Part shown: piece after piece, positions 27,206 to 35,638 of the stretch
Layout: each line of letters starts with the position of its first letter
How positions within the stretch are numbered: position 1 is the first letter of the stretch
NCBI GenBank assembly: GCA_963745765.1
Contig: CAVUYQ010000011.1
Coordinates: forward strand, 79,122-143,121
Reading direction: 5' to 3'
From: Ww85 sp963745765
GTDB lineage: Bacteria > Desulfobacterota > Desulfobulbia > Desulfobulbales > Desulfocapsaceae
Length of the DNA: 64,000 nucleotides
Translations under genes and position numbers: made by a program
The notes under the pieces: generated by a model
What the model was told of the DNA's origin: nothing
The model's input: the letters and a program-made list of their open reading frames with translations, nothing else
The model's database searches: none

Positions 27206-27799
27206 ATGGCAAGAATGAAATTCTTATGTGACGTTGAGCGCTGTATTGATTGCGGTGGTTGCGTTGTAGCCTGTAAAGAAGGCAATCATGTTCCTGTTGG
27301 CGTTAACCGCCGCCGGGTTGTAACCTTAAAACAGGGAGAGCCCGGGGAGAAATCGATCTCGGTTTCCTGTATGCATTGCGCCGATGCGCCCTGTATCGCT
27401 GTCTGTCCGGTCGATGCCATCTATCAGCGTGCAGATGGTATTGTTCTGGTGAGCAAGAAAACCTGTATCGGTTGCGGTTATTGTTTTATGGCCTGTCCGT
27501 TCGGTGCCCCGCAGTTTCCCGGCAGGAATGTGTTTGGGGCCCGCGGGGCCATGGATAAATGCACCTTTTGTGCCGGTGGTCCTGAAGAAACTTTCAGTGA
27601 GGAAGAGAAAAAGCTCTATGGCCAGAATCGTATAGCCGAGGGTAAACCGCCCCTCTGCGCCGCAATGTGTGCGACAAAGGCATTGCTGGCAGGCGATGCC
27701 GATGTCGTTGCCGATGTCTACCGGGAACGTGTATTTCCCGTGGTTCAGGCGTCAATGCCTGGGGTTGGGACAAGGCGTACAATAAAAAATAACTCGTGA
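27206..27799 (+). CDS. fdhB: Formate dehydrogenase beta (Fe-S) subunit, altered C-terminus
   Basis: 197 residues with four ferredoxin-type cluster motifs: CIDCGGCVVACKEGN, CMHCADAPCIAVCPVDAI, CIGCGYCFMACPFGAP and CTFCAGG...CAAMCATKAL. It passes electrons from the alpha subunit to the membrane subunit. The last 20 residues (VVQASMPGVGTRRTIKNNS) look random. From about 27740 a neighbouring frame reads RGSGVNAWGWDKAYNKK and stops at 27790-27792, which resembles the normal beta-subunit ending. So a one-base loss (or two-base gain) near 27738 has probably replaced the C-terminus. The ribosome site AGGAGGAAT is strong. It starts 27 bases after the alpha gene. Confidence 0.88.
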   Translation: MARMKFLCDVERCIDCGGCVVACKEGNHVPVGVNRRRVVTLKQGEPGEKSISVSCMHCADAPCIAVCPVDAIYQRADGIVLVSKKTCIGCGYCFMACPFGAPQFPGRNVFGARGAMDKCTFCAGGPEETFSEEEKKLYGQNRIAEGKPPLCAAMCATKALLAGDADVVADVYRERVFPVVQASMPGVGTRRTIKNNS

Positions 27800-27844
27800 A
27801 ACCCGGGGGGAGCTGCCCCCCGGGATCCTCGCCAAGGAGTTTTT

Positions 27845-28720
27845 ATGCAGCGACTTATTTTACCCGGGATAGTGCTGTTTGCTGTTCTGGCAGCAAGTTT
27901 TGTCATTGGCGCCAATATTGCCGGTGCCGACTTGCTGGCTAATTTTGCTCAAGGTTCGTCTGCTGATTACTACAATGACCTCATCAAGTTTATAACCGGT
28001 GACTGGCAGCAGTATGGCCGATTATTTACCAATCTGCAGGGACAGCTGTTCTGGAAACTGTTTCTGGGAGTCATAACCGTGGTGCCTCTGGCCTACTTTC
28101 TGCACTATGTGATAGTCGGCCCCATGGAATTTTCACATGATGGTCCGCAAATCCTGTTTTTTCCCCTTTTCACCAGGATTGTTCATCTTGTTGCGGCCAT
28201 CTCCTTTGCTTTTCTGGCAACGACCGGCCTGATGGTTGCCCTCGGCGCATTTCTCGGCGGTGGAACGCTTGTCAGGACTGCCCGTTTTGTTCATATCGGA
28301 GCGGCAATCGTCTTCGCCTGTGATGCACCGCTGATGTTTCTGATGTGGGTGAAAGACATGCTGCCGGCCGTTTATGACATCAAGTGGCTGTTTATCCTCG
28401 GCGGTTACCTGAGTAAGGAAAAGAAACCGGTGCCCGCCGGAAAATACAATGCCGGCCAGAAGATGTGGTTCTGGGGAGCAACGCTGGGCGGGGGTGTTAT
28501 GGCCTATACCGGCTATGTCATCTGGGCCATGCAGGCCCCGCTTGATACCGTGCGCCTTTATGCGATTATTCACAACGCACTTGGTGCCTTCCTGGTTGCC
28601 TTCTTCCTGACCCACCTGTACATGTCCCTCTTCGCAATCAAAGGCTCCCTGAACAGTATGATTACCGGATATAAGCCGAAGGACGAGGTCGATATTCTCC
28701 ACAGCAGATATAACTATTAA
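27845..28720 (+). CDS. fdhC: Formate dehydrogenase gamma subunit (cytochrome b556)
   Basis: 291 residues, unbroken. An N-terminal hydrophobic segment is followed by four transmembrane helices: LFWKLFLGVITVVPLAYFLHYVIVGP, TRIVHLVAAISFAFLATTGLMVALG, RFVHIGAAIVFACDAPLMFLMWV, and LYAIIHNALGAFLVAFFLTHLYMSLFAI. The histidines in the helices (LHYVIVG, RIVHLV, RFVHIG, IIHNALG, LTHLYM) include the likely b-heme ligands. The subunit anchors the complex in the membrane and hands electrons to quinone. It is the last gene of the operon, with an AAGGAG ribosome site, and ends before a strong terminator. That it is intact while alpha is broken matters for judging whether the operon is truly decayed. Confidence 0.92.
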   Translation: MQRLILPGIVLFAVLAASFVIGANIAGADLLANFAQGSSADYYNDLIKFITGDWQQYGRLFTNLQGQLFWKLFLGVITVVPLAYFLHYVIVGPMEFSHDGPQILFFPLFTRIVHLVAAISFAFLATTGLMVALGAFLGGGTLVRTARFVHIGAAIVFACDAPLMFLMWVKDMLPAVYDIKWLFILGGYLSKEKKPVPAGKYNAGQKMWFWGATLGGGVMAYTGYVIWAMQAPLDTVRLYAIIHNALGAFLVAFFLTHLYMSLFAIKGSLNSMITGYKPKDEVDILHSRYNY

Positions 28721-28759
28721 CAGAATTTCCGTCAGGCAGGGGCAGGCTTGTCTGCTGGA

Positions 28760-28803
28760 AAAAAAGAAAGGGATCATCCGGACGGGTGATCCCTTTCTTT
28801 TTA
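28760..28803. terminator. Bidirectional terminator between FDH and epd-like genes
   Basis: Stem GAAAGGGATCATCC / GGGTGATCCCTTTC with a short loop, an A-run on the left and a T-run on the right. It lies between convergent genes and can serve both. Confidence 0.88.
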
Positions 28804-28818
28804 TGCATTTGCAGGAGG

Positions 28819-29835
28819 TCAGGGCCGGGTATTATACATCTCCCAGGCGGTATCAATCATCCGGTTGGCAAAACCCCACTCGTTATCGAACCAGGCCATG
28901 ACGTTTACCAGCCTGCCGCCGCAAACGCTGGTATGACCGGCGTCCACTACCGCGGAATGCGGATCATGAGTGAAATCACAGGAGACGAGAGGAAGTTCCG
29001 TGTAGCCAAGGATTCCCTTGAGGTTCCCCGCTGCCGCCATCTTGAAAAGTTCATTGATTTCGGAAGCAGACGCCTGCCGGCCGATAGAGGCGGTGAGCTG
29101 CATGGTGGATACATTTGCGACCGGAACACGCAGTGCAACGGCGTTGAAACGATTGCTCAGGTGAGGGAAAAGCCGATCGATTCCTTTGGCCAGTTCGGTA
29201 TTGACCGGTATGATCGAATTACCTGAACTCCTGCTTTTGCGAAAATCAGGATTGTGATAGGCATCAATAACCGGCTGGTCATTCATCATCGAATGGACCG
29301 TGGTGATCACCCCGTTGTTGATGGAAAATGATTGATCAAGAAGGTTAATAATATGGCTGATGCAGTTGGTAGTGCAGGAGGCATTCGAGACGATGCGGCA
29401 ATCTGGCGTGAGGCTTTCATTATTCAACCCGAAGACGATAGTGGCATCGACATCCGGTTGGGCCGGGCAGGAGAAAAGTACTTTTCCGGCACCGCTTTCA
29501 AGATGCTGCAGTGCGATCTGTCGTTCGATAAAACTGCCGCTGCATTCGAGTACGACATCAACCTCGAGATCTTTCCAGGGCAACCGCCCCGGATCAGGCT
29601 CCCTGGTGACGCGGATGGCATCCTTGCCGATAAACAGGTGTTTCTCATTACAGCTGACCTGCTGTCGAAAGGTTCCATGCGTGGAGTCAAACTGGGTCAG
29701 GTGGGCGATGGCACGGATATCGGACAGCTCATTGATGCCGACAATAGAGATCTGCTCATTCCTCTCTGATTCATAGAGGGCCCGTAAGATACAGCGGCCA
29801 ATCCTGCCGTAACCGTTGATTGCGATTTTCATCAT
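28819..29835 (-). CDS. epd: Erythrose-4-phosphate dehydrogenase-like (Epd/GapB type) enzyme
   Basis: 338 residues of the GAPDH superfamily: NAD-binding INGYGRIGRCILRALYES at the start and the catalytic cysteine in SNASCTTNCISHI (about 153). It resembles E. coli Epd more than GapA at many diagnostic places: ALYESERNEQISIVGINEL, GVITTVHSMMNDQPVIDAYH, SIIPVNTELAKGI, and YTELPLVSCDFTHDPHSAVVDAGHTSV. Epd oxidises erythrose-4-phosphate to 4-phosphoerythronate, the first step to pyridoxal phosphate by the DXP-dependent route. A GAPDH function cannot be excluded. No pdxB or other pyridoxal gene is adjacent. Two ATG codons in a row begin the frame. Confidence 0.82.
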   Translation of the reverse strand: MMKIAINGYGRIGRCILRALYESERNEQISIVGINELSDIRAIAHLTQFDSTHGTFRQQVSCNEKHLFIGKDAIRVTREPDPGRLPWKDLEVDVVLECSGSFIERQIALQHLESGAGKVLFSCPAQPDVDATIVFGLNNESLTPDCRIVSNASCTTNCISHIINLLDQSFSINNGVITTVHSMMNDQPVIDAYHNPDFRKSRSSGNSIIPVNTELAKGIDRLFPHLSNRFNAVALRVPVANVSTMQLTASIGRQASASEINELFKMAAAGNLKGILGYTELPLVSCDFTHDPHSAVVDAGHTSVCGGRLVNVMAWFDNEWGFANRMIDTAWEMYNTRP

Positions 29836-30109
29836 TGTTGTTCCACTGAACTGACTCAGACGCCAGGGTAAACTATTTTGACTTTGGGATCATCGAGCTG
29901 ATTATCGGTAATTACCGGGATCTCCGGCAGAACATTCTGCTGCATCAGCAGAATAGTCGTGTCCGGCGGCGGCTCTTGTAAACAACCAACTCTTCGATAC
30001 AACGATTTTAATGAAATAAAACCGGTACCATACCATGGCTTTGATGACAACGAAAAACGGGCGGGAATGTGTCGCTTTTCGCGCATGAAAGCATGTCGAG
30101 TATTTTTAT

Positions 30110-30279
30110 GGCCACCTTGAATAATTTCTTTTTCACCCGATCTCTTCACTATACTCAGGGTTTTATCCTTGAAATATCAAATATATGCACCACAAGAGTA
30201 CTTCCTGCGGGGCGCCTGCGGAAAAATTTCTCGCAGGCCTTGATCTCGGGTGAATAATCTAATTATTCAAGGTACCCTT
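30110..30279 (+). repeat. Interspersed repeat (MITE-like), copy 4, full length
   Basis: The best-preserved plus-strand copy, 170 bases. The left end GGCCACCTTGAATAATT and right end AATTATTCAAGGTACC form imperfect terminal inverted repeats of about 15 bases. Internal landmarks are TATATGCACCACAAGAG, TACTTCCTGCGGGGCGCC and CTTGATCTCGGGTGAATAAT. There is no coding capacity. The surrounding gap between epd and the molybdopterin-binding gene (29836-30449) shows nothing else that can be supported; a minus-strand frame at 29856-30149 overlaps the repeat and is not called. Confidence 0.88.
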
Positions 30280-30449
30280 ATGATGTCGTAAACATGATAC
30301 AAGGTGTCGGCCTGAAAATCAGGCCCATGACCGTTGACGGGACTTTATGAAGCGTTTACCCGTTTCATCTGCCGTCATCATGCTTATGGTAACGGCTGGC
30401 TGCTGCTGCAGCATATTCAAGATACCCTGGAATTAAAGGCGGTGTGAGC

Positions 30450-31208
30450 ATGAAAAAAGCAATGACGAAGGCAGGTCTGGTCATCATTGGTGATGAACTT
30501 CTGCAGGGCAGAAGAGTCGATAAGCATTTTCCCCATGTACGTGGTTATATGGATGAGCTGGGTGTGGATATTTCCTGGGTTTACTGGCTCGGCGACGAAA
30601 CGGACCTGCTTATTGAGCATTTTCAGGCGATTAAACAAAGAGGCGATGTCTGTTTCAGCTTTGGCGGTATTGGCGCAACGCCTGATGATCTTACCAGGCA
30701 GGCAATGGCCGAAGCCCATAGTGTGTCGATAGTTCCGCATCCTGAAGCGGTCAGGTTAATTGAAAACCAGTTCGGCGAAGGGGCTTACCCGAATCGTATC
30801 CTGATGGCCCAGCTGCCCGCGGGGGCTGAACTGATTCCCAACCAGTTTAACAATATTCCCGGTTTTTCCATGGGTGAAATATATTGCCTTCCCGGTTTTC
30901 CCGAGATGGCCTGGTCCATGATGCAGTGGGTTGTTCAGACCTATTATGATGTTTCACAAAACCCGGAGAACTTTTTCCAGTCGTTTGTTGTTCCCGGGGC
31001 CCGTGAAAGCGAGTTGATCAGGCTGCTTGAGGATACTCAGCAGCGTTTTCCAAATGTTAAGCTGTCAAGCCTGCCGCGATTTCCCAAAGCGGGCGGCTGG
31101 CAGGTCGAACTGGGGGTGCGCGGCAGTGAGCGGACGGTTCTCCAGGTCGAGGAAATACTGAAATCGGAACTGCTGAACAGGGGATACCATCCTGATAATA
31201 ACCGGTAG
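30450..31208 (+). CDS. Molybdopterin-binding domain protein (CinA N-domain/MoaB-like)
   Basis: 252 residues from ATG 30450, placed seven bases after AAGGCGG; a GTG two codons upstream is closer than usual to this site. The MoCF-biosynthesis fold is clear: AGLVIIGDELLQGRRVDKHFPHV, DETDLLIEHFQAIKQRGDVCFSFGGIGATPDDLTRQAMAEA (the GGIGxTxDDxT motif is the pterin/ADP site), and EIYCLPGFPEMAWSMM. It lacks the CinA deamidase C-domain. Related proteins take part in molybdenum cofactor handling or nucleotide cleavage. A link with the molybdo/tungsto-FDH 2 kb upstream is attractive but not shown. Confidence 0.82.
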   Translation: MKKAMTKAGLVIIGDELLQGRRVDKHFPHVRGYMDELGVDISWVYWLGDETDLLIEHFQAIKQRGDVCFSFGGIGATPDDLTRQAMAEAHSVSIVPHPEAVRLIENQFGEGAYPNRILMAQLPAGAELIPNQFNNIPGFSMGEIYCLPGFPEMAWSMMQWVVQTYYDVSQNPENFFQSFVVPGARESELIRLLEDTQQRFPNVKLSSLPRFPKAGGWQVELGVRGSERTVLQVEEILKSELLNRGYHPDNNR

Positions 31209-31295
31209 AAGCAAAGAGTTACGTGCGTTACTGCCTGCTTGTCTTTTTCGGGTTGTGCTGGTACAAGTGCATCTTGTCAATCAGATTTGTTACAC

Positions 31296-31964
31296 ATGGT
31301 GAATAACATGAGTTTGCCTGCGATTGAGTTTGAAACAAAAGAAAATCCTGAATGTTCTGTGATCTGGTTGCATGGCCTGGGTGCTGACGGCAACGATTTT
31401 GCGCCGATCGTGCCTGAGTTGAAACTGTCGCCGGAGAAGGGGATTCGATTCATCTTTCCCCACGCACCGCAGATACCGGTGACGATTAACGGCGGTATGG
31501 TGATGCCTGCCTGGTATGACATCCTTGAAATGGATATCGATCGAACGGTGGACATTACGGGGCTGCTCGGCTCGGTTGATGCGATTACCGTACTTATGGA
31601 TAATGAGCGTCAGCGGGGAATCAGAAGCCGTTCGATTATCCTGGCCGGATTTTCACAGGGCGGCGCGGTAGCCTACCATGCTGCTCTCAGTTACCACGAG
31701 CCGCTTGGCGGTCTCCTGGCAATGTCTACCTATTTTGCCACTGCCGGCCAGATCAGCTATCATGAGGCCAACGGGCAGGTTCCCATTGAAATTCAGCATG
31801 GGCTCTATGATCCTGTTGTACCTGAAAAACTTGGCAGAGAGGCAAAATTAATTTTGGAAAAACAGGGGTATAAACCGACCTATCGAACCTACCCGATGGA
31901 ACACAGCGTGTGCCCGCAACAGATCAGTGATATTTCAGCCTGGATGGGGATGATTTTAACGTAA
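31296..31964 (+). CDS. Alpha/beta hydrolase, carboxylesterase/phospholipase family
   Basis: About 222 residues from ATG 31296 (31308 is equally possible; the longer frame from 31239 has an N-terminus unlike the family). The family marks are present: VIWLHGLGADGNDFAPIVPEL, FIFPHAPQIPVTINGGMVMPAWYDI, the nucleophile in ILAGFSQGGAVAYHAAL (GxSxG), the acid in IQHGLYDPVVP and the histidine in YPMEHSVCPQ. It hydrolyses short acyl esters, perhaps lysophospholipids, in the cytoplasm. It is a single gene between the molybdopterin-binding and ferritin-like genes, on the same strand. Confidence 0.9.
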   Translation: MVNNMSLPAIEFETKENPECSVIWLHGLGADGNDFAPIVPELKLSPEKGIRFIFPHAPQIPVTINGGMVMPAWYDILEMDIDRTVDITGLLGSVDAITVLMDNERQRGIRSRSIILAGFSQGGAVAYHAALSYHEPLGGLLAMSTYFATAGQISYHEANGQVPIEIQHGLYDPVVPEKLGREAKLILEKQGYKPTYRTYPMEHSVCPQQISDISAWMGMILT

Positions 31965-32048
31965 CATATTTGGTGCGAAGAAAAAGCGCACCTTTTTATC
32001 ATTAATAAGAAACAGGATTTTACAGAGAGAACAGGGGGAAATCAAGTC

Positions 32049-32540
32049 ATGTTTACCGTCGCTGATATCAGGAATATAGCCATACAGATTGAACGTAACG
32101 GGGAAGAGGCCTATCGGCAGGCAGCTGAAATGGCAGCCGATTCCGGGCTGGCGGAGATATTTCTGTGGATGGCGGAGGAAGAGAAACGCCATGCGGCGTG
32201 GTTCGAGTCCATTCACTCTGATCACCCCCTCACCGAAGAGCAGCTGGCGTTGGAAAAAATGGGAAGACAGCTGCTGCAGGAGATGGTTGCGGATCAGACC
32301 TTTTCCCTGGAGCGTGAAAGACTGCAGAAAAGCCGTGATTTATCCGAGATACTGGCCCAGTCAAAGCTATTTGAACACGACACGATACTGTTTTATGAAT
32401 TTCTGCAGACCATGATAACTGATGATGAGGCTCATAGGCAGCTTGGCACGGTTATTGCCGAGGAACGCCGTCACTTCCGGCAACTGGGTGAAATAGAAGC
32501 TTCCGGCGACGGTAGCTGTACAAACCTGGCCCTTGCCTGA
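32049..32540 (+). CDS. Ferritin-like/rubrerythrin-type diiron protein
   Basis: 163 residues, a four-helix bundle with paired metal motifs: IERNGEEAYRQA and MAEEEKRHAAWFES (EExxH) in the first half, and DTILFYEFLQTM with IAEERRHFRQLGEIE (EExxH) in the second. These supply the Glu and His ligands of a diiron site. There is no rubredoxin domain at the C-terminus. Such proteins reduce peroxide or sense oxygen damage in anaerobes. The ribosome site is GGGGGAAA. It is followed three bases later by a small membrane protein gene, so the two are probably cotranscribed. Confidence 0.88.
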   Translation: MFTVADIRNIAIQIERNGEEAYRQAAEMAADSGLAEIFLWMAEEEKRHAAWFESIHSDHPLTEEQLALEKMGRQLLQEMVADQTFSLERERLQKSRDLSEILAQSKLFEHDTILFYEFLQTMITDDEAHRQLGTVIAEERRHFRQLGEIEASGDGSCTNLALA

Positions 32541-32543
32541 ATC

Positions 32544-32777
32544 ATGCCAGCTTTATCAATGTTGAATGCTATCCCCATCCCGGTCCTGGTGGTACTCTGT
32601 CTGACGCTCGGGCTGGCGCCCTTTTTCCCTGAGCCGCACCTGTTGGAAAAACTGCGGATGCTCTTCACTGGAACCCTGACCAAACCTGTCGATATCTTTG
32701 ACCTGCTTATGCACGCTCTGCCCTTTGTGCTGCTGGCTGTCAGGCTGGTTGCATCATTCTGGAAGACAATGACCTGA
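32544..32777 (+). CDS. Small two-helix membrane protein (short 'RND transporter'-labelled family)
   Basis: 77 residues with two transmembrane helices: IPIPVLVVLCLTLGLAPFF and LMHALPFVLLAVRLVASFW, joined by PEPHLLEKLRMLFTGTLTKPVDIFDL. The PLxxGLAPFxPEPHLxEKLxML...GTLxxPxDIFDLxMH pattern is a conserved short family found in many proteobacteria, often labelled as an RND transporter although it is far too small to be one. The function is unknown. It starts three bases after the ferritin-like gene. A perfect sigma54 core motif lies 95 bases upstream, inside that gene. Confidence 0.75.
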   Translation: MPALSMLNAIPIPVLVVLCLTLGLAPFFPEPHLLEKLRMLFTGTLTKPVDIFDLLMHALPFVLLAVRLVASFWKTMT

Positions 32778-32796
32778 ATACGAGCACACCGCTACC

Positions 32797-33729
32797 ATGA
32801 AAAATATACTTTTTTACCTGATCACCGTATTGATATGGGGGTCGACCTGGATAGGCATCAAACTGCAGCTCGGCATCGTTGATCCCATGGTGTCGGTTAC
32901 CTACCGGTTTGCCCTGGCAACGCTTATTCTGCTGATCTGGTGTGTTCTTCGCAATCTTCGTATGCGTTTTGACGCACGGGAGCATGCCTTTATGTTTCTT
33001 CAGGGCGTTTTGCTTTTCGGATTCAATTATCTTCTCTTCTATATCGCTGAATTATATGTTGCCAGCGGCCTTGCCGCAGTTATTTTCTCAACTATTGTCC
33101 TGATGAATATCGTTAATGGTGCTCTTTTCCTGAAAACACCGATACATGGCCGGGTCGTCATCGGCGGCCTGATCGGTATGGCGGGCATCATTCTTGTGTT
33201 CAGGACGGAAATCAGTTCATTTTCCCTGGAGAGCACGGGGCTTACCGGCTTTATACTCTGTCTGGCAGCAACCCTGCTGGCGTCGCTTGGGAATATTGTG
33301 TCTGCCCGCAATCAGAAAAGAGGGCTGCCGATCATTCAGACCAATACCTACGGAATGGCCTACGGAGCCCTGGTCATGCTGTTGGCCAGTGTGGTCACCG
33401 GCAGGACGTTTGATTTTGTATTGTCTTACCAGTACGTAGGCTCATTGCTGTACCTGGCTTTTTTCGGGTCGGTCATCGCCTTTGGCTGTTACCTGACCCT
33501 GATCGGTAATATCGGTGCTGATCGTGCAGCTTACGCTACCCTGCTTTTCCCTATCGTCGCACTGGCCATCTCAACGATTTGGGAAGACTATCACTGGAGC
33601 GTGTCCTCTGCCTCAGGCGTCGGATTGATACTCCTGGGCAACCTGCTGGTTCTAAGAAAGCAGAAACCCGTTTCAAATCAGCAAGCCGCGTCGCGCCGGA
33701 CCCGTCTTTTCGGCAAGGCGACTCTCTGA
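32797..33729 (+). CDS. EamA/DMT-family transporter
   Basis: 310 residues with ten predicted transmembrane helices in two EamA repeats. The first repeat starts LITVLIWGSTWIGIKLQLGIVDPMVSVTYRF, and the second has TLLASLGNIVSARNQKRGLPIIQTNTYGMAYGALVML; both are typical of the drug/metabolite exporter superfamily. The cytoplasmic tail is basic. The substrate is unknown; relatives export amino acids or purines. It begins 19 bases after the small membrane protein and ends 30 bases before the acyltransferase gene, so it may belong to the same transcript. Confidence 0.9.
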   Translation: MKNILFYLITVLIWGSTWIGIKLQLGIVDPMVSVTYRFALATLILLIWCVLRNLRMRFDAREHAFMFLQGVLLFGFNYLLFYIAELYVASGLAAVIFSTIVLMNIVNGALFLKTPIHGRVVIGGLIGMAGIILVFRTEISSFSLESTGLTGFILCLAATLLASLGNIVSARNQKRGLPIIQTNTYGMAYGALVMLLASVVTGRTFDFVLSYQYVGSLLYLAFFGSVIAFGCYLTLIGNIGADRAAYATLLFPIVALAISTIWEDYHWSVSSASGVGLILLGNLLVLRKQKPVSNQQAASRRTRLFGKATL

Positions 33730-33759
33730 CATCCAAGACGTATGAGATAAAACAATACC

Positions 33760-34338
33760 ATGAAATCCTTTTCAACCTTTCTTCTCGGAATTTTGGGCTG
33801 GACGGTTGATCACGATGTGCCGAAACTGGATAAATATGTTCTTATCGGTGCGCCGCACACATCAAACTGGGATTTCCCGCTGACGCTCTTTGGTCTGTCC
33901 AGCATGGGCGTACGGTTTAACTGGGTGGCAAAGCATACCCTGTTCATCTGGCCGTTCGGTTATATCTTTGAAGCAATTGGCGGAATCCCGGTGAATCGCA
34001 GTGCCGGCACTACTTTTCTAAAAAATGCTATTGAGTTGTATCGGCAACGTACCCGTATGGTACTGGCGATAGCCCCTGAAGGAACACGGAGCAGATCCCG
34101 CTACTGGAAGACCGGCTTTTATACCATAGCATTGAAAGCAGGCGTACCGATAGCACTTGGCTATATTGACTATCCGAAAAAACGGATTGGTATAGGGCAG
34201 GTTCTTGAACCGTCGGGCGACCTCGAGCAGGATTTCAAAATTATCAAGGATTTCTATCGCGACAAGACTGGCAAGTATCCTGCAAACCAGGGGGAAATCC
34301 GAATCAGGGACGCCGGAAAAAGCAAGGCGGCCGAGTGA
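33760..34338 (+). CDS. Lysophospholipid acyltransferase family protein (PlsC-like)
   Basis: 192 residues. The acyltransferase HxxxxD motif appears as APHTSNWDFPL (H...D, residues about 33-39), and the second family motif is AIAPEGTRSRSRYWKTGFYTIALKAGVPIALGYIDYP. This subgroup (HTSNWD plus PEGTRSR) is common beside unrelated genes and is usually described as a 1-acyl-glycerol-3-phosphate acyltransferase-like protein. It acts at the inner face of the membrane. The acyl acceptor is not known. It is the last gene of a run of same-strand genes; a gap of about 330 bases follows. Confidence 0.87.
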   Translation: MKSFSTFLLGILGWTVDHDVPKLDKYVLIGAPHTSNWDFPLTLFGLSSMGVRFNWVAKHTLFIWPFGYIFEAIGGIPVNRSAGTTFLKNAIELYRQRTRMVLAIAPEGTRSRSRYWKTGFYTIALKAGVPIALGYIDYPKKRIGIGQVLEPSGDLEQDFKIIKDFYRDKTGKYPANQGEIRIRDAGKSKAAE

Positions 34339-34666
34339 ACCAGGTGTTTAAGTTTCTCCGGTATGAGAGACGTAATCGACAATCCCAAGACCATAAGCAC
34401 CTGCAAAACCTGACCGGACAGACTTTCACAGGAGCCGGTTGACTTGTCTGTCAGCATGGATAAATTCTCTCTAGACATATAAAGTTTGACAATTATACCG
34501 GGTACACGGGCGGTTTGCAGCTTCTGACCCGTCTGAAACCAGCATTGGCTCCGACGAGCATTTTCACCTTGACCCATTCTCGTCAGGGATTAGACAGGAG
34601 CGCCGGGCCTGGATCGAGGCGTACAGCGTGTGCTATGACGAGGATGGCAAAACTAGGAGGTGCGGT
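34339..34666 (+). other. Intergenic region, no gene seen
   Basis: About 330 bases between the acyltransferase and the epimerase. It contains a TTGACA at about 34487 in an AT-rich patch, but no matching -10 box at proper spacing. The only strong signal is the AGGAGG ribosome site at 34655-34660 that fixes the start of the next gene. Confidence 0.4.
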
Positions 34667-35572
34667 ATGAAGGTGTTTATCACGGGCAGTCTCGGCTTCG
34701 TCGGTCGTCACGTTGCACGGGCCTTGCTGGACGACGGTCATCATGTAACCGGTGTTGGCCGCGGAGCCAATCCATCCAACATGATAGAGCACCCGCGTTT
34801 CGACTACCTGGCGGCAGATACCGCTAAGCCTGGCGCTTGGCAGGAGCGGGTTTCCGGGCACGACATTGTCATCAACCTGGCCGGCAGGTCTATCTTTACC
34901 CGGTGGAGCAGGAAGGTGAAGAAAGAAATTTACGAAAGCAGGGTACTCACCACTCGCAATCTCGCCGATAGTCTTGCCGGTGCCTCGAAAACCCTGTTCT
35001 TCAGCACATCGGCGGTCGGCTATTATGGTGACAGAGGCGAGGATGTCCTTACCGAGGATGAACCCGCAGGAAATGACTTCCTCGCCACCGTATCCAGGGA
35101 TTGGGAGCAGGCGGCCAGGCAGGCTGAAACGGAGCGTGTGAGGGTCGTGCTGACTCGATTCGGCATCGTTCTAGACCGCGACGGAGGTGCCATGGCCTCG
35201 ATGCTGCCTGCCTTTAAACTCTTTGCGGGAGGACGTCTCGGCAGCGGCCGGCAGTGGTTTCCGTGGATCCATTTACACGATTTGATAGGTGGCTATCGTC
35301 ATCTTATCGATCACCAGGAACTGTCTGGACCGTTTAACTGGTGTGCTCCCCAGCAGACACGTAACAGTGAATTGACCGCGAAACTGGCAAAGAAAATGAA
35401 TCGGCCGGTCATGCTGCCAACGCCAGCCTTTGTAATCAAGACGGTCCTGGGAGAATTCGGACAGGCACTGATCTGCAGCCAGCGGGTCCAGCCGGAGAGA
35501 TTGCTGGAAACGGGGTACCGGTTTAGTTATCCCGACATCGACAGCGCCCTCGACGAGATCCTGCAGCGTTAG
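34667..35572 (+). CDS. TIGR01777-type NAD-dependent epimerase (YfcH-like)
   Basis: 301 residues from ATG 34667, chosen because a perfect AGGAGG lies six bases upstream and because MKVFITGSLGFVGRHVARALLDDGH is then the natural N-terminal Rossmann motif. A longer frame from 34628 adds 13 unlikely residues. Family marks are FFSTSAVGYYGDRGEDVLTEDEPAGNDFLA, RVVLTRFGIVLDRDGGAMASMLPAFKLFAGGRLGSGRQWFPWIH and FNWCAPQQTRNSELTAKLAK. The reaction is not established for this family. Some members are tied to cell division or heterocyst spacing; nothing here indicates such a role. Confidence 0.9.
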   Translation: MKVFITGSLGFVGRHVARALLDDGHHVTGVGRGANPSNMIEHPRFDYLAADTAKPGAWQERVSGHDIVINLAGRSIFTRWSRKVKKEIYESRVLTTRNLADSLAGASKTLFFSTSAVGYYGDRGEDVLTEDEPAGNDFLATVSRDWEQAARQAETERVRVVLTRFGIVLDRDGGAMASMLPAFKLFAGGRLGSGRQWFPWIHLHDLIGGYRHLIDHQELSGPFNWCAPQQTRNSELTAKLAKKMNRPVMLPTPAFVIKTVLGEFGQALICSQRVQPERLLETGYRFSYPDIDSALDEILQR

Positions 35573-35638
35573 CGGTCTCAACCATCTTTAGGCAGGAGCA
35601 CGAGGCTCGTTTCGTGCTCCCCGGAAACGGAGAAGATT

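Noticed and set aside
29856..30149. 97-codon minus-strand frame upstream of epd
   Set aside because: Overlaps the interspersed repeat and has no family match; its last 29 codons look protein-like but lack a ribosome site.
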